A DNA stretch of 25,315 nucleotides from positions 1 through 25,315 of the IMG/VR virus record IMGVR_UViG_3300042398_000264; one strand, given 5' to 3'. How positions within the stretch are numbered: position 1 is the stretch's first letter; each line of letters starts with the position of its first letter. The position numbers and the translations under genes are program-made. The DNA comes from a virus. Positions 6,938 through 12,129 of this stretch are shown here, one piece after another. A model generated the notes under the pieces. That model was not told the DNA's origin, made no database searches, and saw nothing but the letters and a program-made list of their open reading frames with translations.

Positions 6938-6991
6938 TTGTGGCTCCTAAAGTTGATCGCTTGTTGGGGTATCCGTTTAGCGATTGATTGA

Positions 6992-7021
6992 ATTATTGCA
7001 TGATTAATGTTATTGTGTCAA
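6992..7021 (-). promoter_or_regulatory. leftward sigma70-type early promoter
   Basis: On the minus strand a perfect TTGACA -35 (7016-7021) is followed after 18 nt by AATAAT (6992-6997, 5 of 6 to TATAAT). Transcription would start about 45 nt before the Sak4-like gene. The short palindrome TTGTGTCAACAA (about 7013-7024) covers the -35 box and is a plausible operator for the Cro-like protein encoded just to the right. I see no equally good rightward promoter in this 113-nt gap. Confidence 0.6.
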
Positions 7022-7050
7022 CAAGTATTTTCAATTTAATTGGATAAGCC

Positions 7051-7224
7051 ATGAAAACACAGGAAGCAATTGACCATTGGGGCGGTGTCAAGCGACTCGC
7101 AGACGACCTAAAGACATGGCCACAAACCATCTACCAATGGGGCGAGTACCCGCCAATTGGCAGGCAGTACGAGATTGAAGTAAAAAGTGATGGTTGCTTG
7201 AGAGCAGAAGAGGAAAAGGTATGA
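7051..7224 (+). CDS. Cro-like helix-turn-helix regulator
   Basis: 57 residues. The layout AIDHWGGVKRLADDLKTWPQ then TIYQWGEYPPIGRQYEIEV follows P22/lambda-type Cro proteins (helix 1, helix-turn-helix with 'A..L......I..W', then 'IP...AY.IE'). GGATAAG precedes the ATG and the stop overlaps the primase start (ATGA). It faces the leftward promoter, which it probably represses early in infection. No CI-type partner gene is present in the window. Confidence 0.82.
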   Translation: MKTQEAIDHWGGVKRLADDLKTWPQTIYQWGEYPPIGRQYEIEVKSDGCLRAEEEKV

Positions 7225-9218
7225 CCAATTTATCTGCAATACTAGGTGACAATTGGTCGCCCCCAGCAGACAAGACACTTGCATCACCCGAAGTTCAGTT
7301 CATTGACGCCATTGTTCACGCAGGGCTAAACGCCCCCAGAGATTTGGTGTTGGATGGCAAAATACACCGCTTTGCGAGCGATGAAGACAAGCGCAAGAAG
7401 CCTGGTTGGTACGTTGGTTTTGAGGAACCCATCCCTGTGTTGGTGTTTGGGTGTTGGAAGGCGGGATTCACTAGCCAAAAACGCGCTGAAACAGGCGTCA
7501 AGTACACGCCCGCCGATGAGATGAAGTTGCTATCTCATATCGCAATGGCAAAAAAGCTGCGCGACGCGGAGCTTGAGCGCAAGCATGAGTTGGCCGTTGA
7601 AACGGTTGAGTTAATCTGGCCAAACTGTACCCCAGCCTCCCCCGACCACCCGTACTTGAAGCGCAAGGGCATATCCACCCATGGTGCCAGAGTGACCGGC
7701 GATGGTCGCTTAGTTGTGCCACTTTTTTCTGAAGAGGGTGAGTTGTCGAGCCTTCAATACATTGATGGTGATGGCAATAAGCTGTATCACACAGGCGGGG
7801 TGACAGGCTCACGCTTTTGGTTGATTGGTGAGCTTAAGCAAACCCTGTACATAGCAGAGGGGTTTGCCACCGCTGCCACCATCCACGAAGTGACCAATGA
7901 TGCGGTTTGCGTGGCGTACAGTGCCAATAACCTGTCGAACGTGACCGGCATCATGCGCACCAAGTACGGTGCCACCCAGAACATTGTGATTGTGGCGGAC
8001 AATGATATGTCAGGCGTTGGGTTAAATGAGGCCACCAAGGCGAGTGCCAAGCATGGTGCCAGAGTCGTCATGCCACCCATCATAGGCGATGCAAACGATT
8101 ATGCTCAGGCCGGCAATGATTTGTTGATGTTGCTCAATCCACCCAATGACGATTGGCTCATCTCAGCCGATGATTTCAGTGCCAAACCAGAACCCGTCAC
8201 TTGGTTAATTAAGCGTTGGGTTCAAGCAATGGCCCTGATTATGGTGCATGGCCCGAGCGGTGGTGGCAAGACCTTCGTGGTGTTAGATTGGGTGTTGCAC
8301 ATGGCAGCCGGTTTGCCCATTTGGGCAGAAAACAAGGTCAAACCCAGCGCAGTCGTATATCTGGCAGGCGAAGGGCACCAGGGCTTGCGCGGTCGGGTTG
8401 CAGCTTGGAAGCACAAACACCAAGCTTCTAAGCTCAATATGTGGCTCTCAAAGTCCGGTTGTGACTTAAACACCCCAGAGGGGTATCAGAAGGTCTCTGA
8501 CCAGATCCGCGCCTTACCCGTCACGCCGACCATGATCGTGGTCGATACCCTGCACCGTTTCTTACTTGGCGACGAAAACAGTGCCCAAGACGCCAAAGGG
8601 ATGTTAGACGCCTGTGCAGCCCTCATGCGTGAGTTTAATTGCTCAGTGCTACTGGTACACCACACCGGAGTCAGCGAAGAGGCACAGCATCGCGCAAGGG
8701 GGTCAAGCGCTTGGCGCGGTGCCTTGGATATTGAAATCAGCATTATCCCGTCCAAAGACGGTCAACCCCTTGAAATCGTCCAACGCAAGCAAAAAGACGG
8801 CGAATTGTCCGAACCCTTGTATGCCCGCATCGCACCTATCGTGATACCAGGTTGGTTTGATGAGGACGGCGAACCCGTAAAAAGTGCCACTTTGGAGTTG
8901 GTCGATGCCCCAGTGCGGGTTACCGCGTCCGACAATAAAGTGCAAGAACATCGCAAAATGTTCGAGAACGCATGGTTCGATTCTGGCGCCGAAGACCTAA
9001 AAGGCGAGCCCTATATATCCCGATCTGCCATGAAGGAATATTTAGATAAACAGGAAATTGCAAAGGCAACGGTCCAGAAAATGCTTAACCCGAGCGAGTC
9101 GTCAAGGTTTATGGGCAAGTTAATTAACTCAAATATACTTAGAACAGAGGGTCATGGGTGGGTGGTAAGCGATAAATTAATGGCTCAAAGCATGATGATT
9201 ATGAGGGGTGCTGAATGA
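7221..9218 (+). CDS. primase-helicase (Toprim plus RepA-like ATPase)
   Basis: 665 residues from the ATG at 7221, which overlaps the cro-like stop and has AGAGGAAAAGG upstream; the longer start at 7194 is rejected. The N-terminal 200 residues resemble a phage primase accessory region. A Toprim domain follows with YIAEGFATAAT (Glu213) and IVIVADNDMSG (Asp260, Asp262), then a RecA-like helicase domain with GPSGGGKT (344-351), MIVVDTLHRF (Asp442), LLVHHTG and RARGSSAWRGALD. The C terminus is less conserved. It synthesises RNA primers and unwinds DNA at the fork. The repeats just downstream are a candidate origin. Confidence 0.9.
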   Translation: MTNLSAILGDNWSPPADKTLASPEVQFIDAIVHAGLNAPRDLVLDGKIHRFASDEDKRKKPGWYVGFEEPIPVLVFGCWKAGFTSQKRAETGVKYTPADEMKLLSHIAMAKKLRDAELERKHELAVETVELIWPNCTPASPDHPYLKRKGISTHGARVTGDGRLVVPLFSEEGELSSLQYIDGDGNKLYHTGGVTGSRFWLIGELKQTLYIAEGFATAATIHEVTNDAVCVAYSANNLSNVTGIMRTKYGATQNIVIVADNDMSGVGLNEATKASAKHGARVVMPPIIGDANDYAQAGNDLLMLLNPPNDDWLISADDFSAKPEPVTWLIKRWVQAMALIMVHGPSGGGKTFVVLDWVLHMAAGLPIWAENKVKPSAVVYLAGEGHQGLRGRVAAWKHKHQASKLNMWLSKSGCDLNTPEGYQKVSDQIRALPVTPTMIVVDTLHRFLLGDENSAQDAKGMLDACAALMREFNCSVLLVHHTGVSEEAQHRARGSSAWRGALDIEISIIPSKDGQPLEIVQRKQKDGELSEPLYARIAPIVIPGWFDEDGEPVKSATLELVDAPVRVTASDNKVQEHRKMFENAWFDSGAEDLKGEPYISRSAMKEYLDKQEIAKATVQKMLNPSESSRFMGKLINSNILRTEGHGWVVSDKLMAQSMMIMRGAE

Positions 9219-9222
9219 GGCA

Positions 9223-9345
9223 AAACCGTACCAAAGCGTACCAATGGTACGGTTTGTCTTTTGGTACGGTTTGGGGGCAAAAAGCCATAAAAACCGTACC
9301 AAACCGTACCAGCTATCTATAAGATAGCTGGTATTGGTACGATTT
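9223..9345. repeat. array of direct and inverted GGTACGGTTT repeats with a central hairpin (origin-like)
   Basis: Exact copies of AAACCGTACC lie at 9223-9232, 9291-9300 and 9301-9310, and exact copies of the complement GGTACGGTTT at 9246-9255 and 9263-9272. One-mismatch copies lie at 9233-9242 (AAAGCGTACC) and 9336-9345 (GGTACGATTT). Next to the last pair ACCAGCTATCT (9308-9318) and AGATAGCTGGT (9322-9332) form a perfect 11-bp hairpin with a 3-nt loop. AAACCGTACCA (9223-9233) can also pair with TGGTACGGTTT (9245-9255). The array fills most of the 153-nt gap between two convergent genes. It has no T-tract, so a plain terminator is unlikely; an iteron-type origin or a terminase/regulator site fits better. 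Confidence 0.75.
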
Positions 9346-9371
9346 ATGGTGCGGCGGTGTTTGGTAGATAA

Positions 9372-9911
9372 TTAAGTATTGTTTAAGGGTATAGTTTCGG
9401 GTTCATTGGGCTCGATATCGCTTACGTTATCGATTAAGCGAGCCTCAGCTTCTTTTAGTGCAGATACGATTGATATTTGAGTGTGGGTAACCGAGACGTC
9501 GATTTTGTCACCCCATGCTTTAGGTCGAAGTTTGGCAGCGGTCCATTTCCGAGTATCAATTCGAATCTTCATTTGGTTTATCCAGGCGCTTAACTGGGGA
9601 CCGTCTAAACCTTCTGGCGGTTTTTCCTCAGATATGTCGATAAGGGATTCAGCGAGATAGTCGGCCCTTGCTTCAATCGCTTCATCGTATAGGCGCCTAA
9701 TCTCGGGATTAGCTCGCATGTATTTTTGTACGCTGTCATAGGTCGGATAGCCCTCTTTTTTAATGGCGGTAATTAGGCTAGAGCCATTACCTATGTCCCG
9801 GAGTATCTCGGGCCACAGTTTTGGCCAATCGTATAAGGTGACAAAGTACCCCCAATCGTCGCGGTCCCTGCTATCGGCTAATACTTGCATGGGTGTTTGA
9901 ACGTGTTCCAT
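9372..9911 (-). CDS. terS: terminase small subunit (Sf6-type)
   Basis: 179 residues. An N-terminal helix-turn-helix region (SSLITAIKKEGYPTYDSVQK, then YMRANPEIRRLYDEAIEARA) is followed by DYLAESLIDIS, MKIRIDTRKWTAAKLRPKAW and GDKIDVSV, the order found in Sf6/P22-like small terminases. They bind the packaging site and assemble into a ring that delivers DNA to TerL. It is encoded on the strand opposite to TerL and about 2.2 kb away, which is unusual. It converges on the primase gene across the 10-bp repeat array. The ribosome-binding site is weak (GGA 9 nt upstream); no in-frame start exists further upstream. Confidence 0.8.
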   Translation of the reverse strand: MEHVQTPMQVLADSRDRDDWGYFVTLYDWPKLWPEILRDIGNGSSLITAIKKEGYPTYDSVQKYMRANPEIRRLYDEAIEARADYLAESLIDISEEKPPEGLDGPQLSAWINQMKIRIDTRKWTAAKLRPKAWGDKIDVSVTHTQISIVSALKEAEARLIDNVSDIEPNEPETIPLNNT

Positions 9912-9985
9912 TGTGAATGTCCATTATTGAAGGTGAGTGCGTAGCAAGTTTAAATCAATATGATGGGTGATGTATAGGGCACAAT

Positions 9986-10009
9986 AAAAAAACCCGCCTA
10001 AGCGGGTTT
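9986..10009 (-). terminator. strong intrinsic terminator of the leftward small-gene operon
   Basis: On the minus strand AAACCCGC (10009 down to 10002) and GCGGGTTT (9997 down to 9990) form an 8-bp stem with a 4-nt loop, and the U-run extends to seven T (9992 down to 9986). It lies 25 nt after the stop of the 20-residue peptide gene and upstream of terS. terS therefore needs its own promoter or read-through; none is obvious in 9912-9985. Confidence 0.85.
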
Positions 10010-10033
10010 AAATCGTTCCTAGGGGTATGTTTG

Positions 10034-10096
10034 CTATAGGTCGAAGACTAGAATCATCAAGAGAACTACAGCGGCCGCAACAAGGGAAAAGGTCAT
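10034..10096 (-). CDS. 20-residue hydrophobic peptide
   Basis: The peptide MTFSLVAAAVVLLMILVFDL is essentially one membrane segment. Its ATG overlaps the stop of the preceding 72-codon gene (ATGA), its TAG is followed 25 nt later by the operon terminator, and AAAGGG lies about 11 nt before the start. The perfect overlap and the terminator position support translation, but at this length chance cannot be excluded. A role in the membrane, such as a small holin-like or accessory peptide, is conceivable and not demonstrated. Confidence 0.5.
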   Translation of the reverse strand: MTFSLVAAAVVLLMILVFDL

Positions 10097-10311
10097 AACG
10101 GCATCAACCCTTTAAAAATTGGATGCACGTTATCCCATTGGGCGCCTATGTCTTTTGGATAAAATGGGCGCAGCGTGTGGGATTCGTCCATACTGCGCGC
10201 GTAAACGTAGCCCGATTTAACGTCGAATGAATCGACGGTGTAAGGTTTGTTTTTAATGTGGACGACGTCGCCATGCTCTACCGGCCGGCCGTTGGTGTAT
10301 TTAATTTGCAT
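10093..10311 (-). CDS. small phage protein (NGRPVEHGDVVHIKN type)
   Basis: 72 residues from the ATG at 10311, with GAGGG about 9 nt upstream; the in-frame start at 10332 lies deeper in the previous gene. The sequence NGRPVEHGDVVHIKNKPYTV resembles small phage proteins with a 'G.p...GD.V...g..Y.V' beta-barrel-like pattern, found among phage early or accessory genes. Function unknown. It overlaps the preceding gene by 11 nt and the 20-residue peptide gene by 4 nt. Confidence 0.7.
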   Translation of the reverse strand: MQIKYTNGRPVEHGDVVHIKNKPYTVDSFDVKSGYVYARSMDESHTLRPFYPKDIGAQWDNVHPIFKGLMPL

Positions 10312-10468
10312 AATGCTTGCCCTCGTTCTCAAACTCGATCACGTCGAAGTCAACGAGCTTGAATTGATCTAGCTCGGTCGTATCCAATTGCAGAATGGCC
10401 GAATCGTCGTTGGTGGCCGTCACTTCAATTGTGAGCTTGGCCAATATTGTAATTTTGTAATTGTTCAT
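10301..10468 (-). CDS. 55-residue acidic protein
   Basis: Starts MNNYKITILAKLTIEVTATN and ends FENEGKHYAN; beta-rich and acidic. It has a clear AAAGGA ribosome-binding site about 6 nt upstream and its ATG overlaps the preceding stop (ATGA). I do not recognise a family. Its fit in the overlapping chain is the main evidence. Confidence 0.65.
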   Translation of the reverse strand: MNNYKITILAKLTIEVTATNDDSAILQLDTTELDQFKLVDFDVIEFENEGKHYAN

Positions 10469-10611
10469 GCTTTTTCCTTTAATATGATTTTAAGAAAATT
10501 GATAACATTATCAGCGTCAAATTCTGACGCGTCAGGATTTTCGAGTAATGCCAAGGCGCGCTCGCAGCCTGCGCGCAGCGCTGAATATTCCATGATTTCA
10601 AGGTTTGTCAT
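10465..10611 (-). CDS. 48-residue helical protein
   Basis: Starts MTNLEIMEYSALRAGCERAL, then ALLENPDASEFDADNVINFL and KIILKEKA; largely helical. The start overlaps the stop of the GP88-family gene (TAATG), GAGGG lies 7 nt upstream, and its TGA overlaps the next ATG. No family recognised. Confidence 0.65.
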   Translation of the reverse strand: MTNLEIMEYSALRAGCERALALLENPDASEFDADNVINFLKIILKEKA

Positions 10612-11258
10612 TATGCTGCCCTCAAAATTCGGATAACCTTGGCCATTGATACCCCATGGGCTGGATATGCGATAACCTTGGCGCCTTTTTCATAGCACGC
10701 ACGACAACCAGAGCACTTACCTTCGTTCTCATACGCGCGGCATAGTGTCATTCCCTTTTTAACGTCGGCCGGTGTGGGGATAATGACCGAGCCATGAAGG
10801 CCCTTAGTGTATTGGCCGGTAACACTGTCAGAGCTAAAGCGTACCGATACATTCTGCAAAGCCTGCATTTGCTCCAGCACGCGACGGAACTTGGGGAACT
10901 TGTGCATACGTGTGGGGAGCCAATGTTTAACCCATGGCGTGCGAGTCATTACGTCGAGCATTTTTTCGGCCAATCCTAAAGCGTACATATCGCCAGAGTC
11001 AAACCAGCGAAAGAATCGATCGTTTTGCAAGGCCTGCACCATATCGTCGGCCCATTCCAAGCGTTGCCAGTCAATCTTATTGTGCTCCCTTGGGGCTTTG
11101 ACGTTAGCGAAGCGATAATTTCCTGTAGTGGCATAGCATCCCCTGCACGCGTCGACCAATTCACCGGGCGATGCAATTGCACCAGGGCAAGTATCAATGG
11201 CCTGAAGCGACCACGAGCGAATCCCGTCTAATTTAGATGTAACTGAAAGCTTGATCAT
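10611..11258 (-). CDS. GP88-family phage protein
   Basis: 215 residues from the ATG at 11258, fixed by the ATGA overlap with the upstream gene and a GGGGTGA ribosome-binding site. Conserved blocks are KLDGIRSWSLQAIDTCPGA, DACRGCYATTGNYRF, FFRWFDSGDMYALGLAEKML, HWLPTRMHKFPKF, VSVRFSSDSVTG and CRAYENEGKCSGCRACYEKG. This matches the phage 'Gene 88' (GP88) family as I recall it. The clustered cysteines (TCPG, CRGC, KCSGCRAC) suggest an Fe-S or zinc centre, and 'DSGD' and 'PTR' are the likely active-site region. The reaction is not known to me. It is the only large gene in an operon of tiny ones. Confidence 0.78.
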   Translation of the reverse strand: MIKLSVTSKLDGIRSWSLQAIDTCPGAIASPGELVDACRGCYATTGNYRFANVKAPREHNKIDWQRLEWADDMVQALQNDRFFRWFDSGDMYALGLAEKMLDVMTRTPWVKHWLPTRMHKFPKFRRVLEQMQALQNVSVRFSSDSVTGQYTKGLHGSVIIPTPADVKKGMTLCRAYENEGKCSGCRACYEKGAKVIAYPAHGVSMAKVIRILRAA

Positions 11259-11467
11259 AATTTCACCCCATAAAGTTCGGCTCGCACGTCGGCCCAATAT
11301 TTGGCCGATCCATACATGTAATCCCAATATCCCGCGTCGTCTTCACTCAATTCAGCGTCGCTTGTATTTTCTAGATCAATACTATGATCGATCAAGCGAA
11401 TGCCGTTTTTAACTTCTATTTCATCTAGTTGATCTAGAAGTGTCCAATAGTCTTTTTCGGTTTTCAT
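11255..11467 (-). CDS. 70-residue acidic protein of unknown function
   Basis: Starts MKTEKDYWTLLDQLDEIEVK and carries an aromatic, acidic C-terminal half (DDAGYWDYMYGSAKYWADVR). Both ends overlap neighbours by 4 nt (ATGA). No family recognised. Its strong negative charge recalls small phage proteins that mimic DNA or bind host enzymes, which is speculation. Confidence 0.65.
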   Translation of the reverse strand: MKTEKDYWTLLDQLDEIEVKNGIRLIDHSIDLENTSDAELSEDDAGYWDYMYGSAKYWADVRAELYGVKL

Positions 11468-11547
11468 GGTATTGATCTCACAATTTCAGAAATGACAATG
11501 GCAAACACGCCAAGCGATGCACAAACAATCAGTATTTTTTCAATCAT
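11464..11547 (-). CDS. 27-residue single-span membrane peptide
   Basis: The sequence MIEKILIVCASLGVFAIVIS, followed by EIVRSIP, predicts one transmembrane helix. The ATG overlaps the previous stop and the TGA overlaps the next ATG, so it is a link in the ATGA chain. No strong ribosome-binding site of its own is visible, so it probably depends on coupling. Function unknown. Confidence 0.6.
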   Translation of the reverse strand: MIEKILIVCASLGVFAIVISEIVRSIP

Positions 11548-11681
11548 GATTGCATTGCCTCTACAAATTGAGCAAGCGTATCAAATGACATGTCGCGAGT
11601 GTCTTCGTCTAATGAATCAACGACGCGTCCGTCGTCTAACAGGTAGAATTTATAGCCGTCTTCAGTGATAAGCGTAATCAT
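11544..11681 (-). CDS. 45-residue acidic protein, first gene of the small-gene operon
   Basis: Starts MITLITEDGYKFYLLDDGRV and ends DTLAQFVEAMQS. AAGGA lies 8 nt before the ATG and the stop overlaps the next start (ATGA). The 'DGY.FYLLDDGRVVDS' pattern is common in small phage proteins but no function is known to me. Transcription must start in the region to its right (11682-11860). Confidence 0.68.
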   Translation of the reverse strand: MITLITEDGYKFYLLDDGRVVDSLDEDTRDMSFDTLAQFVEAMQS

Positions 11682-11765
11682 GATGTATTTCCTTGGGTTT
11701 GATAAATCAGTTTAGGAGTACATATATTAACACTAGATCTCACAATAAATCACAAGTGTTTACGA

Positions 11766-11785
11766 AAATCCTCGCAAATCCTCGC
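11766..11785. repeat. tandem pair of 10-bp repeats
   Basis: AAATCCTCGC occurs twice with no gap (11766-11775 and 11776-11785), immediately followed by about 45 bp of AT-rich DNA. Iteron-like, but with only two copies the support is modest. Confidence 0.55.
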
Positions 11786-11838
11786 ATATATTTATTAATC
11801 AATTATTTAATATTGATAAGCAAAACCTATTGCACAAT

Positions 11839-11854
11839 TGTTCCACGTGAAACA
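11839..11854. promoter_or_regulatory. parS: parS-like ParB-binding site
   Basis: TGTTCCACGTGAAACA matches the bacterial chromosomal parS consensus TGTTNCACGTGAAACA at all fixed positions. The two half-sites form an inverted repeat with one mismatch. No ParA or ParB gene is present in the window, so if functional it would recruit host ParB. It lies at the left end of the 15-bp repeat array. Confidence 0.7.
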
Positions 11855-11865
11855 GTGTGTCGCCT

Positions 11866-12014
11866 TGTTGCGTTGCACCATGTTGCGTCGCACAACATAA
11901 ATATGTTGCATCGCACAATGTTGCATTGCATCATTGCATCGCTCGTTTTGTTGCGTCGCAATATTGTGCGTCGCACCATGCCATGCCGCATTGCAACATT
12001 GTTGCGTTGCGTCA
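11866..12014. repeat. array of about eight 15-bp units, consensus TGTTGCRTYGCACMA
   Basis: Units begin at 11866, 11881, 11904, 11919, 11934 (degenerate), 11949, 11964 and 12000, mostly exactly 15 bp apart; 11979-11999 is a decayed stretch. The core TTGCGTCGCAA is an odd-centred palindrome, so each unit can bind a dimer. Because 15 is a multiple of three, the array stays open as a reading frame on both strands. Candidates are a packaging site for TerS, an origin or centromere-like site, or a multi-operator for the divergent promoters. Confidence 0.8.
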
Positions 12015-12129
12015 AACGAAGGGGGGGGGTAGGTCCCTGCGCGGGGAGTGTGTGTGTGCGCAGTGCCCACTAAAACTTTTTATTTTTTTTATTATTGCTT
12101 CAACATCACTTTCATTTACAATCAGTTTT

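Larger units (their letters stand above)
11682..12129. other. non-coding divergent region between the leftward operon and TerL
   Basis: This 448-nt stretch separates leftward from rightward genes. From left to right it holds tandem decamers (11766-11785), an AT-rich tract (about 11786-11830), a parS-like site (11839-11854), a 15-bp repeat array (11866-12014), nine G (12021-12029), a GT-rich stretch (about 12048-12058) and a T-rich tract (about 12077-12100). Two promoters must lie here. A possible rightward one is TTGCTT (12095-12100), 16 nt, TACAAT (12117-12122), only 8 nt before the TerL ATG. Possible roles are packaging site, origin or partition site. Confidence 0.7.

Noticed and set aside
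7013-7040. Rightward promoter TTGTGT - 16 nt - TTTAAT for the cro-like gene
   Set aside because: Its predicted start would fall about 4 nt before the ATG and remove the ribosome-binding site, so I do not list it; the true rightward promoter is probably further left in the gap.
9308-9332. Plain bidirectional terminator between primase-helicase and terS
   Set aside because: The 11-bp stem has only moderate GC and no T-run on either side, while the flanking decamer repeats point to a binding site or origin. Some termination by structure remains possible.
11866-12014. CRISPR array
   Set aside because: Units are only 15 bp, contiguous and without unique spacers, and no cas genes are present; the Cas4-like nuclease at 3379-4398 belongs to the phage recombination module.
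11857-12129. N-terminal extension of TerL (in-frame start at 11857)
   Set aside because: The extension is a translation of the 15-bp repeat array (Cys/His/Ala-rich, unlike any terminase). It is open only because the repeat period is a multiple of three, and the opposite strand is open as well. TerL homology begins after the ATG at 12130.
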